DNA of 46,423 nt, taken from NCBI GenBank assembly GCA_045601445.1, contig JAZRZQ010000086.1:1-46423 (forward strand). Reading direction: 5' to 3'. The notes under the pieces are model-generated. The model worked only from the letters and a program-made list of their open reading frames with translations, had not been told where the DNA came from and did not search any database. The position numbers and the translations under genes were made by a program. This DNA comes from RGIG5579 sp045601445 (GTDB lineage: Bacteria; Bacillota; Clostridia; Oscillospirales; SIG627). Below, in pieces: positions 8,943 to 17,344 of the stretch. How positions within the stretch are numbered: the first letter of the stretch is position 1; the number at the start of each line of letters is the position of its first letter.

Positions 8943-10061
8943 TTATTCTAAATCACCGAGTCCAAGCTCGTCGTCATCTTCCTCCTCGGAATCGAAAAGC
9001 GATTCGGAATTGACCTTTTCATCCGCACCGGACTTCATCATAGCGACTGCCTTTTGAGCGATGTCTTCTGCAATTTCGGGGTGCTCCTTGAGGAAGAGAC
9101 GAACGTTTTCTTTTCCCTGTGCCAATCTCTCGCCTGCGTAGGAGAACCAGCTTCCGCTCTTCTGAATGATCTCATATTTCAGAGCGATCTCAATGATCTC
9201 GCTCTCGCGGGAGATTCCCTGACCGTAGAGAATATCAAACTCGGCCACGCGGAACGGCGGAGCAACCTTGTTCTTGGCGATCTTGCATTTGATGTGGTTG
9301 CCGACCACCTCGCCCTTTTCCTTGAGCTGTTCGCCGCGACGAACGTCGATGCGCACCGAGGAATAGAAGCGAAGAGCGCGGCCGCCCGTGGTGACCTCGG
9401 GGTTGCCGTACATCACACCGACCTTCTCGCGAAGCTGGTTGATGAAGATGAACACGCACTGGCTCTTGGCGATCGCTCCGGAAATCTTACGCAACGCCTG
9501 ACTCATCAGTCTTGCCTGCACGCCGACCGAGGACTGCCCCATTTCCCCTTCGATCTCACTACGGGGAACCAGAGCGGCTACCGAATCGACGACGATAACG
9601 TCGATCGCGTCGGTACGAACCAGCGCTTCGGCAATTTCAAGCGCCTGTTCACCGCTGTCGGGCTGAGAGACGAGAAGATTGTCGGTATCGACGCCGAGTG
9701 CCTTTGCATAAACCGGATCGAGCGCGTGCTCCGCGTCGATGAAGGCAGCGGCACCGCCCGCCTTTTGAGCGGATGCGATGACTTGCAGGGCGACGGTGGT
9801 TTTACCGGAAGATTCAGGTCCGTAGATCTCGACGATTCTTCCTCTCGGAACACCGCCGATGCCGAGGGCGAGGTCAAGCGAAAGCGACCCCGTGGAAATG
9901 GCGCTGACGTTCATCGTGGAATTTTCGCCAAGCTTCATAATCGAGCCTTTGCCGTATTTCTTTTCAATCTGTCCCATTGCCGTCTGGATGGCCTTCAGCT
10001 TGCCCTCCTGTGCGGCGGTGGCTGCATTTGCCTTGGTGTTTTTTTCACTTGCTTTTGCCAT
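8943..10061 (-). CDS. recA: recombinase RecA
   Basis: ATP-dependent strand-exchange protein of homologous recombination and the SOS co-protease. 372 residues, full length. Walker A is GPESSGKTT (81-89). DAEHALDPVYA, the Walker B region VIVVDSVAALVPRSEIEGE, and the L1/L2 segments (EMGQSSVGVQARLMSQALR; INQLREKVGVMYGNPEVTTG) are all intact. The C-terminus is strongly acidic, as in other RecA proteins. It has its own promoter with a leader of about 40 bases and leads the operon recA-prs-recX-rimO-pgsA-cysS. No Gram-positive LexA box is evident near the promoter, but an inverted repeat overlaps the -35 element. Confidence 0.98.
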   Translation of the reverse strand: MAKASEKNTKANAATAAQEGKLKAIQTAMGQIEKKYGKGSIMKLGENSTMNVSAISTGSLSLDLALGIGGVPRGRIVEIYGPESSGKTTVALQVIASAQKAGGAAAFIDAEHALDPVYAKALGVDTDNLLVSQPDSGEQALEIAEALVRTDAIDVIVVDSVAALVPRSEIEGEMGQSSVGVQARLMSQALRKISGAIAKSQCVFIFINQLREKVGVMYGNPEVTTGGRALRFYSSVRIDVRRGEQLKEKGEVVGNHIKCKIAKNKVAPPFRVAEFDILYGQGISRESEIIEIALKYEIIQKSGSWFSYAGERLAQGKENVRLFLKEHPEIAEDIAQKAVAMMKSGADEKVNSESLFDSEEEDDDELGLGDLE

Positions 10062-10110
10062 ATCAACCTATCCTTCCACATCAATAATACTCCAAGGGTA
10101 TCTTATCGTA

Positions 10111-10140
10111 ATTATAGCACGAAAGCCTCCTCTTTTGCAA
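10111..10140 (-). promoter_or_regulatory. sigma-A type promoter of the recA operon
   Basis: Minus strand: -35 TTGCAA (10135-10140), 18-base spacer, -10 TATAAT (10111-10116). The -35 lies inside a long imperfect inverted repeat (10122-10167). Confidence 0.75.
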
Positions 10141-10182
10141 GTAATTTTTTGCAGAAGATGAGGCTTTTTTGTTGTTTTTTTT
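10122..10182 (+). terminator. inverted repeat with T-tract facing the plus strand, between prmC and recA
   Basis: AAAGCCTC (10122-10129) pairs with GAGGCTTT (10160-10167), and the inner TCTT/TTGCAA region pairs further. The long T-tract follows on the plus strand (10165-10182). On the minus strand, where both neighbours are transcribed, only TTTCGT follows the hairpin. As a terminator it best suits antisense transcription entering prmC; for prmC itself it would be weak. It overlaps the recA -35 element. Confidence 0.6.
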
Positions 10183-11029
10183 AATTCTTTGACGCCGGAA
10201 GAAAAAAGGCTCTCGGAAGGTCGGAAAAATCGCGGTAAAAGGTGGCGTTTTGCCCCTTTGATTCCATCAAAAGACGAAGGGATTCTTCTTGCGTTGCGCC
10301 GAACTCGCAAAGCAGCGAAAAGCTCCCGCTTTGGTGGGCGGCCAGAAGAACGCGGTAGAAATCGAGGCCGTCCGCGCCGCCGAAGAGAGCAAGCGACGGC
10401 TCGCGGCGAACGTTTTCGGGGATGCGCTCCATGTCAAGTGCAGACAGATACGGCGGATTTGCGAGGATGAGTGCGGGGCGCTCCCGATGAACTCTCTCCC
10501 AAAGGGCATCGCCGAGGACGTCGGCCTCGAACACGGCAAAGTCAGCACTCGGAATCAGACGAGAGGCATTGCTTTGAGTAAGCTTTACGGCGATCGGCGA
10601 GAGATCAAACGCGCGGCAGGAAAGGTCGGGACGGGCCGCACAAAGGGAGATGCCGATACAGCCCGAGCCGCAGCAAAGGTCGTACACCAAGGCGTTCTCG
10701 GGAGCAAGACGCACGGCAAGGGAGACGAGAAGCTCCGTCTCGGGACGGGGGATGAGAACACCTCGCTCGAGAGAAAATTCAAGGCCGCAGAAGAACTCGC
10801 TTTTGAGATAATACTGGATCGGCTCGCCGCCGAGCAGGCTTTCGGCGTCCCGCAGGATCGCCTCGCAAAGCGAGGGGGGGACGTCAAAGTCGGGATCGGT
10901 GAGGGGCAGATGCGCCGAAAGGCCGTTTTTTTCAAACAATGCGGAACAAAAAGCCCTTTGAGAAAAGAACGTTTCTTTTTCTTGTGAATAACGCTTTCGC
11001 AGGTGCAGAGACAGCGCGCGAGCGGTCAT
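10181..11029 (-). CDS. prmC: peptide chain release factor N5-glutamine methyltransferase PrmC
   Basis: SAM-dependent enzyme methylating the GGQ glutamine of release factors. 282 residues with the standard plan: N-terminal helical domain, IPRPETE (93-99), SAM motif DLCCGSGCIGIS (117-128), and the catalytic NPPY at 191-194 within LILANPPYLSALDM. Its ATG overlaps the stop of the DUF1385 gene (ATGA), so the two are coupled; this pairing is common in Clostridia, often with prfA following, which is absent here. It is the last gene of the eleven-gene operon beginning at tmk. Confidence 0.96.
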   Translation of the reverse strand: MTARALSLHLRKRYSQEKETFFSQRAFCSALFEKNGLSAHLPLTDPDFDVPPSLCEAILRDAESLLGGEPIQYYLKSEFFCGLEFSLERGVLIPRPETELLVSLAVRLAPENALVYDLCCGSGCIGISLCAARPDLSCRAFDLSPIAVKLTQSNASRLIPSADFAVFEADVLGDALWERVHRERPALILANPPYLSALDMERIPENVRREPSLALFGGADGLDFYRVLLAAHQSGSFSLLCEFGATQEESLRLLMESKGQNATFYRDFSDLPRAFFLPASKN

Positions 11030-12042
11030 TGCTCCGTCCCCTCCCCTTCTTCGGGAGCGGATGGACTTGTCGGCGCTTCGGATTCCTTCGTTTGGATCCC
11101 CGCGAACACCTCTTCCTCGGGAAATTCGTCGGAGAGAGCAGATTTCAGCGCAACGATGGCGACCTCGATCATATCGTCGGTCGGCTCTTTCGTCGTCAAA
11201 TGCTGCATCCAGATGCCCGGCGCGGTGATGATCCGAATGAAGGCAGAATCGTGACGTCCCGCAAAGCGGATGATCTCATAGCCGAGGCCCATCGTCAGCG
11301 GGAGCAGGAGAATCTTGAAGGCAACGTAAAGAAAACGGTTGGCATTGATGGCGGGAAACAGAATTCCGATCAAAAGGCCGATCACGATGCCGACGATCAT
11401 CATCAGGATCATAAAGCTGGTGCCGCAACGCGGATGAAAGCGGCTTTGCTGACGAACGTTTTCGACGGTCAGCTCAAGCCCTCTCTCGTAGCAAAAGACG
11501 CTCTTGTGCTCCGCGCCGTGGTACATAAAGGTTCGCTTGATGTCCTCCATCAAGGAAACGAGCGCGACGTAAACGAGGAAAATGGCGATGCGAAGCACGC
11601 CCTCAGCGATCTTGCGAGGCACTTCCCACGGGATAAAGCTTGAGGCAAAGGCCGGCAGGATGACGAACAAGAGCACGCTGAGCGCCAGACCGAGAACCGT
11701 GCCGACGGCCATAATGATCCCCGTCAGATTCTTCCCGAAGCGGCGGGTAAGCCACTGTTCGAATTTGCTCTCCTCTTCCTCGATCTCCAGTGCCTCGGCG
11801 GCAAAGCTGAGCGTGGAAAAGGAAAGGATCATACTCTCCACAAAGGAGACGACGCCGCGCACCAAGGGAAGGCGGAAAAAGAAATTTTTCTTCTTGATTT
11901 CGTTCGGATGACTGTCTCGGACAATGCTGCCGTCGGCCTTGCGAACGGCGGTCGTGTAGCTCTTCGGGCCGCGCATCATCACGCCCTCAAGCACGGCTTG
12001 CCCGCCGACCTTACCCAAGCGGGACTGTTTCTTTTCTTCCAT
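11026..12042 (-). CDS. DUF1385 family membrane protein
   Basis: 338-residue member of the DUF1385 family (YqhQ of Bacillus), biochemical function not established. The family N-terminus GGQAVLEGVMMRGP is near residues 13-26. A conserved YHGAEHKSVFCYE segment and RFHPRCGTSFM follow, between hydrophobic segments near residues 105-130, 145-160, 210-235 and 240-260, so it is a polytopic membrane protein. The C-terminal 30 residues are acidic and low complexity. TAAGGAG lies close to the ATG. It overlaps prmC by four bases, a conserved neighbourhood that suggests co-regulation rather than a shared pathway. Confidence 0.92.
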   Translation of the reverse strand: MEEKKQSRLGKVGGQAVLEGVMMRGPKSYTTAVRKADGSIVRDSHPNEIKKKNFFFRLPLVRGVVSFVESMILSFSTLSFAAEALEIEEEESKFEQWLTRRFGKNLTGIIMAVGTVLGLALSVLLFVILPAFASSFIPWEVPRKIAEGVLRIAIFLVYVALVSLMEDIKRTFMYHGAEHKSVFCYERGLELTVENVRQQSRFHPRCGTSFMILMMIVGIVIGLLIGILFPAINANRFLYVAFKILLLPLTMGLGYEIIRFAGRHDSAFIRIITAPGIWMQHLTTKEPTDDMIEVAIVALKSALSDEFPEEEVFAGIQTKESEAPTSPSAPEEGEGTEQ

Positions 12043-12050
12043 AAAGCTCC

Positions 12051-12611
12051 TTATTTAAACTGAAGATTGGTGGCAATCGCGGTGGCGTACTCCAGATTGG
12101 CTTCAAACAGCGGAGTCTTTGCGGTGTAGAGCACGGTATAAAGCGTTGCATTGCGCTCAATGAACCAAGCGCGGAAGGTGTATTCCTCTCCCGCAAACAC
12201 GGCGGTAAAGCGAACGCTCATCGCGTCGCATCCGTCGATGGTGAGGTGGTCGCAAAGCGGATTGCCCTCGGGATCGGAGACGACGTTGAGGTTGTTGAAA
12301 TTATCCTTGAACTGCTCGAAATAATACTCCTTGACGTATTGGTCAAAGCTGTTGTACTGCCAGCCCGACATATCGAAGGCGGTAACGCTGACGTTGGAAA
12401 AGTCACGATCGGAAACGTAGGCGCTGACCATTCCCGCGTCGTTGCGATTGAGAATCCACGTTTCGGGATAGTAAAAATAGTAATCCGCGCCTTCGTTCTC
12501 CGCAAGCAAAAAGCCCTCGGGTACGTTGGGGTCACGCTCGGCGCAGGAGACAAGCGAGATCGCCGTGGTCAGAGCGAGCAAAAGACAGATCAGTTTCACA
12601 AATCGTTTCAT
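12051..12611 (-). CDS. putative lipoprotein, unknown function
   Basis: 186 residues with a clear lipoprotein signal: MKRF positive start, hydrophobic stretch and lipobox LVSC with Cys23, so the mature protein should be anchored on the outer face of the membrane. The body contains YYFYYPETWILNRNDAG and later YTFRAWFIERNATLYTVLYTA, a pattern resembling the PsbP-like / DUF1795 fold found in many clostridial lipoproteins; this assignment is by pattern only. It sits 25 bases after hemW and 8 bases before the DUF1385 gene within the large operon. No catalytic motif is recognised. Confidence 0.85.
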   Translation of the reverse strand: MKRFVKLICLLLALTTAISLVSCAERDPNVPEGFLLAENEGADYYFYYPETWILNRNDAGMVSAYVSDRDFSNVSVTAFDMSGWQYNSFDQYVKEYYFEQFKDNFNNLNVVSDPEGNPLCDHLTIDGCDAMSVRFTAVFAGEEYTFRAWFIERNATLYTVLYTAKTPLFEANLEYATAIATNLQFK

Positions 12612-12636
12612 ATTCGGTTTCCTTTCCTACTAAACG

Positions 12637-13749
12637 TTATATCAGTTGAGTGAGAATTTCGTTGGAGACGAAAAAGCCCTCCGGAGTCAGGGCAAAGCCA
12701 TCTTCGGTATGGCGGGCAAGGCCGCCGCGGATCAGAGCGGGAATCTTTTGCTTAACACGGCGACAAAACGCATCGTCAGAAAGCTCGGCAAGACGCTTCC
12801 AGCTCAAGCCGCGAACGGTTCTCAGAGAGAGCATCAGATACTCGGTGCGAAGATCGTCCCGACCGAGTTTTTCCTTTGATACGATGCAGTCGCAAGCGTG
12901 ATCGGCGGCAAGAAAATCCTCAAGCCGATCCGACATGGCAAAGCGATGGGAGCGATACAAAGAATGCGCCGACGGGCCGATGCCGAGGTAATCCCCGCCC
13001 TGCCAATAACGCAGATTGTGGCGGGAATAGGCTCCGTCTCGGGCGGCATTTGAGATCTCGTACTGCTCAAAGCCCGCGCGACCGAGTCGATCCAGAATGG
13101 CAAAATACATTTCGCGAACGGCCTCCTCGTCGGGAAGCGTATCGGAAACGGCGTAAAGCGGAACGGACTCGGAGAGCGTCAGGCAATAGAAAGAGACGTG
13201 AGACGCGCCGAGAGAGAGTGCCTCATCGACGCTTTTCATCAGCGACGGAAGGGTCTGCCCGGGAAGACCGTACATCAGATCAAGGCTGACGTTGTCAAAG
13301 CCACACGCTCGCGCAAGGCTGACCGCCTCGCGCACGTTTTCGGCACGGTGCAATCTTCCGATGGCCGCAAGCTCGGCATCGACGGCACTCTGCATACCGA
13401 AGCTAATGCGGTTGACGCCGACCGAACGGGCCGTAGACAGAATTTCTTCATTCGCGCTTTCGGGGTTCATTTCCAGCGTGATCTCCGCTTCTGAGGAAAT
13501 GCAAAAGGAGCGGTAGAGCGCGGAAAAGATCTCCCGAAGTCCGAACGGCGTGCAAAGGCTTGGGGTACCGCCGCCGAAATAGACGCTCTCGACCTCTCGC
13601 TCCTCTCCCTCGGAGAGCTGTGTGATCGCGCGGACGAGCGCGGCTTCATACTGCTCGCGCAAAGAGAGCGCGGTGCAGGAATAAAAGTCGCAATAAAGAC
13701 ACTTTCGCCGACAGAAGGGATAGTGCAGATAGATTCCGAGATTATTCAT
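12637..13749 (-). CDS. hemW: radical SAM protein HemW (CPO-like heme chaperone)
   Basis: 370-residue HemN/HemW family protein. The cluster motif is CRRKCLYCDFY near residue 13, lacking the extra N-terminal part and flanking residues of true coproporphyrinogen dehydrogenase HemN. FGGGTPSL, MNPES, NRISFGMQS and YGLPGQT are the expected core motifs, followed by the HemN C-terminal domain. HemW binds and hands over heme; it is often misannotated as coproporphyrinogen III oxidase. The ATG overlaps the lepA stop by eight bases, and lepA-hemW adjacency is widespread in bacteria, which supports HemW over HemN. Confidence 0.93.
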   Translation of the reverse strand: MNNLGIYLHYPFCRRKCLYCDFYSCTALSLREQYEAALVRAITQLSEGEEREVESVYFGGGTPSLCTPFGLREIFSALYRSFCISSEAEITLEMNPESANEEILSTARSVGVNRISFGMQSAVDAELAAIGRLHRAENVREAVSLARACGFDNVSLDLMYGLPGQTLPSLMKSVDEALSLGASHVSFYCLTLSESVPLYAVSDTLPDEEAVREMYFAILDRLGRAGFEQYEISNAARDGAYSRHNLRYWQGGDYLGIGPSAHSLYRSHRFAMSDRLEDFLAADHACDCIVSKEKLGRDDLRTEYLMLSLRTVRGLSWKRLAELSDDAFCRRVKQKIPALIRGGLARHTEDGFALTPEGFFVSNEILTQLI

Positions 13750-15538
13750 CCAGCTTCAACACCGCCATAAAGGCTTCCTGCGGAACCTCCACGCTTCCGA
13801 GAGAGCGCATCTTCTTTTTGCCCTCCTTCTGTTTTTCCAGAAGCTTTTTCTTACGGGTAATATCGCCGCCGTAGCACTTGGCCAAAACGTCCTTACGCAT
13901 TGCCTTGACGGTTTCACGGGCAATAACCTTGCCGCCGATGGCCGCCTGCACGGGGATCTCGAAGAGCTGGCGCGGGATGTTTTCTTTGAGTTTTTCGGCA
14001 ATACGGCGCGCTCTCGGATACGCCTTTTCGCTGTGGACGATGAAGGACAGCGCGTCGACAATATCGCCATTGAGGAGAATGTCGAGCTTCACCAGACGCG
14101 AGGGAACGTATTCCGTTTCGCTGTAATCGAAGGAAGCATAGCCCTTGCTTCGGGATTTGAGCGCATCGAAAAAGTCGTAGACGATCTCGTTGAGCGGGAG
14201 CTTGTAGTGCAGCTCGGTGCGAGTGGGGGTGATGTATTTCATATCGACAAATTCGCCGCGGCGATCCTGACACAGATCCATAATGCCGCCGACAAATTCG
14301 ACCGGCGTGATGATGCTGGCGCGAACGACGGGCTCGTACGCGGTAGCAATATTCTCAACAGCGGGATAATTGGTGGGGTTATCGATATAGACGGTCTCGC
14401 CGCTTGTCAAATCCAATTTGTAAATGACGCTGGGGGCGGTGGTAATCAGATCGAGATTGAATTCCCTCTCCAAGCGCTCCTGAATGACCTCCATATGCAA
14501 AAGGCCGAGGAAGCCGCAACGGTAGCCGAAGCCTAGCGCGGCGCTCGTTTCCGGCTCGAAGGAAAGAGAAGCGTCGTTCAGGCGAAGCTTTTCCAGCGCC
14601 TCGCGCAGATCGTTATAACGTGCGCCGTCTGCGGGATAAATGCCCGAAAAGACGACGGGAAGTGCTTTTTGAAAGCCCTCAAAGGGCTCTTCGGTCGGAC
14701 GTTCTGCCAAGGTGATGGTATCGCCGACGCGAGTTTCCTCGAGCGTTTTGATGGAAGCGGTCAGATAGCCGACCTGACCCGAGGTCAATCGGTCGCAGGG
14801 AGAAAAGCCGAAGGTCTTCATGGTTCCGACCTCGGTGACGTCAAACTCGGCACCCGTACTCATCATACGGATCCGATCGCCCTTGGAGAGCGTCCCCTCA
14901 AAGAGACGGAAATAAACGATGATTCCCTTGTAGGCATCGTAAAACGAGTCGAAGATCAACGCCTTGCAGGGCTTTTCGGGCTCAAGCTTCGGCGCGGGGA
15001 CGTATTCGACGATCGCCTCGAGAACGGTGTCGATATTCAGTCCCGTTTTGGCGGAAACGCAGGGGGCGTAGTCTGCGGGAATGCCGATGACGTCCTCGAT
15101 CTCCGCCTTGACCTTATCGGGATCGGCGGCGGGCAGATCGACCTTGTTAATGATGGGAAGAAGCTCCAGATCGTTGTCCACGGCAAGGTAGGCGTTAGCA
15201 AGAGTCTGCGCCTGAATGCCCTGCGTCGAATCGACGACCAGAAGCGCGCCCTCGCACGCACGAAGGGAGCGGGACACCTCGTAGTTGAAGTCGACGTGAC
15301 CGGGGGTATCGATCAGATTGAACTCGTACTCCTTGCCGTCCTTGGCGGTATAATTCATCGTGACGGCGCGCGCCTTGATGGTGATGCCGCGCTCCTTTTC
15401 CAATTCCATATCGTCCAGAACCTGCGCTTCCATCTCGCGTTTTTCAACCGAGCCGGTCTGTTCCAAAAGACGGTCCGCGAGCGTGGATTTGCCGTGGTCG
15501 ATATGCGCTATGATACAAAAATTGCGAATGTTTTTCAT
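13742..15538 (-). CDS. lepA: elongation factor 4 (LepA)
   Basis: Ribosome-associated translational GTPase acting in back-translocation or initiation and 30S maturation. 598 residues, normal length. G1 is AHIDHGKST, G3 is DTPGH and G4 is NKVDLP; the EF-G-like domains follow and the unique LepA C-terminal domain carries YGGDITRKKKLLEKQKEGKKK. It starts 7 bases after smpB with only a weak ribosome binding site, so translational coupling is likely. Confidence 0.98.
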   Translation of the reverse strand: MKNIRNFCIIAHIDHGKSTLADRLLEQTGSVEKREMEAQVLDDMELEKERGITIKARAVTMNYTAKDGKEYEFNLIDTPGHVDFNYEVSRSLRACEGALLVVDSTQGIQAQTLANAYLAVDNDLELLPIINKVDLPAADPDKVKAEIEDVIGIPADYAPCVSAKTGLNIDTVLEAIVEYVPAPKLEPEKPCKALIFDSFYDAYKGIIVYFRLFEGTLSKGDRIRMMSTGAEFDVTEVGTMKTFGFSPCDRLTSGQVGYLTASIKTLEETRVGDTITLAERPTEEPFEGFQKALPVVFSGIYPADGARYNDLREALEKLRLNDASLSFEPETSAALGFGYRCGFLGLLHMEVIQERLEREFNLDLITTAPSVIYKLDLTSGETVYIDNPTNYPAVENIATAYEPVVRASIITPVEFVGGIMDLCQDRRGEFVDMKYITPTRTELHYKLPLNEIVYDFFDALKSRSKGYASFDYSETEYVPSRLVKLDILLNGDIVDALSFIVHSEKAYPRARRIAEKLKENIPRQLFEIPVQAAIGGKVIARETVKAMRKDVLAKCYGGDITRKKKLLEKQKEGKKKMRSLGSVEVPQEAFMAVLKLDE

Positions 15539-15545
15539 ATAGTTT

Positions 15546-16016
15546 TCAGTCCCGATCGGATAATTTAATCACGCGGCGGTTTTCCCTTTCCAGATCCTTT
15601 TTCAGTGCGCTTTCGCGCTTGTCATAGAGCTTTTTACCGCGACAGACGCCGATCTCCACCTTGACTCTTCCCCGCTTAAGATAAAGCGAGAGCGGAACGA
15701 GCGTGTAGCCGTCACGCTGGGATAAGGCTTGCAGCTTTAAGATTTCCTTTTTGTGCATCAAAAGCTTCCGCTCGCGAAGCGGATCGCGGTTGAAGATATT
15801 TCCTTTTTCGTAGGGGCTGATATGAATGCCCTTGGCAAACAATTCCCCCTCGGAGATGACAAGGTAGGAATCCTTGAGATTGACCGTACCCTGCCGAATG
15901 GATTTGACCTCTGTGCCAAACAGCTCGATCCCCGCCTCATAGCGCTCCTCCACGAAATAGTCGTGAAAGGCCTTGCGGTTGGAAGCGACGGTTTTGGCGG
16001 CATCATTCTTCTGCAT
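15546..16016 (-). CDS. smpB: SsrA-binding protein SmpB
   Basis: tmRNA-binding protein of trans-translation. 156 residues. The conserved start of the beta barrel YEAGIELFGTEVKSIRQG and the core LLMHKKEI and GYTLVPLSLYLKRGRVKVEIG are present, followed by a basic C-terminal tail that inserts into the decoding centre. It overlaps the end of rmuC by 14 bases. The tmRNA gene itself is not adjacent; the next genes are packed without space for it. Confidence 0.97.
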   Translation of the reverse strand: MQKNDAAKTVASNRKAFHDYFVEERYEAGIELFGTEVKSIRQGTVNLKDSYLVISEGELFAKGIHISPYEKGNIFNRDPLRERKLLMHKKEILKLQALSQRDGYTLVPLSLYLKRGRVKVEIGVCRGKKLYDKRESALKKDLERENRRVIKLSDRD

Positions 16017-17316
16017 GGTTTTCCTCTTGTAACAACGCCTCGGCGCGATCGCTGGGCAAAACGGATACTTCTTTGAGCTTTCTGCGGATCTGACGGGTAC
16101 GCGTACCGACCAGCTTTTCCAGATCGTCGTTGGCGAGATTTAAGCGGCGTTGTGTATCGAGAAGAACCGCTTCAAATTTTTCAAACTCGGTACGAACGGC
16201 CCCGAGCACCTCCCACACCTCACTGCTTCGTTTCTGAATGGCAAGCGTGCGAAAGCCCGTTTGCAGAGAATTGAGAAGCGCCGCCATCGTAGTCGGGCCG
16301 GCAAGATTGATCTTATAGCTGCGTTGCAGTACCTCAACCAGTCCCATCCGAACGACCTCGGCATACAGCCCCTCCGTCGGAAGGAAGAGAATGGCAAAGT
16401 CGGTCGTGGAAGGCGGAGAGACGTATTTGGTGTGAATGTCCTTGGCAAAGAGCTTGATGCTCCGTTCCAGCGCCGTGCGGGCTTCCTTGACGCGCTCGGG
16501 ATTGGCCTCCTCGTAGGCGTCCTGCAGGGCAAGATACGATTCAACCGGAAACTTGGAGTCGATCGGCAGATAAACGCTTCCCGCACCTTCTCCGGGGAGC
16601 TTGACGGCAAATTCCACTCGGTCGCGACTGCCGGGGACGGTGGCAATATCCGTCTCATACTGCTCGGGGGCAAGGATTTCCTCTAAAATGGCACCAAGCT
16701 GGTATTCCCCGAGTATGCCGCGGGCTTTGACGTTGGAGAGAACCTTTTTCAGATCGCCGACGCCGCTGGCGAGGGTCTGCATTTCTCCCAAGCCCTGATA
16801 CACCTGCTTCAGACGGTCACTGACCTCCTTAAAGGAGCGAGTGATGCGATCCTCGAGCGTGGATTGAAGCTTTTCCTCGACGCTGCTTCGAATCTCGGAG
16901 AGGCTTTTTTCGTTGCTTTGACGAAGATCGGCAAGCTTCTGATCCACCGTGGCGCGGAGAGCTTCGGCATTTTTTTCCTGAAAGGCGTTCATCTGAGCCA
17001 TTCTCTCGTCCATCGCGGTAAGAGAATGTTTCAAATTGGCGCTCAGATCCGCGATGCGCTGATCCTGACGGGAAAAGATCTCGCTTTGTCCCTCTCTCAT
17101 CGAGCGGGAAAACGCCTGCAAGGACGAGGAAGTCTCCTCGCTGATCTCCCGACGAACGGCGGAAAGACTGCGCTCCATTCTCTCAAAAGAGCGTTCCATC
17201 TGCTCTGTGGAGACGGCTTGAGAAGCCGTACGGGAACGAAGCAGCAGAGCAATCGCCAAGCCGATGACGATCAGCAAGAGCACGCAAAGCACGATGAGAT
17301 AAATTTCGGTGGTCAT
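16003..17316 (-). CDS. rmuC: DNA recombination protein RmuC
   Basis: 437-residue RmuC family protein, a membrane-anchored presumed nuclease linked to limiting DNA inversions at inverted repeats. One N-terminal membrane helix spans roughly residues 4-27. A long coiled coil (about 35-190) follows, then the RmuC core with ILGEYQLGAILEEILAPEQYE, VYLPIDSKFP and DFAILFLPTEGLYAEV. The start was set at the ATG at 17316 (MTTEIYLIV), preceded by AAAGGA; the open frame runs further upstream but that part overlaps mltG and is Arg/Pro/Ser-rich nonsense. Confidence 0.94.
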   Translation of the reverse strand: MTTEIYLIVLCVLLLIVIGLAIALLLRSRTASQAVSTEQMERSFERMERSLSAVRREISEETSSSLQAFSRSMREGQSEIFSRQDQRIADLSANLKHSLTAMDERMAQMNAFQEKNAEALRATVDQKLADLRQSNEKSLSEIRSSVEEKLQSTLEDRITRSFKEVSDRLKQVYQGLGEMQTLASGVGDLKKVLSNVKARGILGEYQLGAILEEILAPEQYETDIATVPGSRDRVEFAVKLPGEGAGSVYLPIDSKFPVESYLALQDAYEEANPERVKEARTALERSIKLFAKDIHTKYVSPPSTTDFAILFLPTEGLYAEVVRMGLVEVLQRSYKINLAGPTTMAALLNSLQTGFRTLAIQKRSSEVWEVLGAVRTEFEKFEAVLLDTQRRLNLANDDLEKLVGTRTRQIRRKLKEVSVLPSDRAEALLQEENHAEE

Positions 17317-17344
17317 AACAATCCTTTCGATCGGACGCAGGGGA

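Noticed and set aside
10062..10110. LexA (Cheo) box at the recA promoter
   Set aside because: No GAAC-N4-GTTC type palindrome is visible between the promoter and the ATG.
16017..16040. tmRNA gene next to smpB
   Set aside because: Looked for because ssrA often adjoins smpB, but smpB overlaps rmuC and lepA follows by 7 bases, leaving no room.
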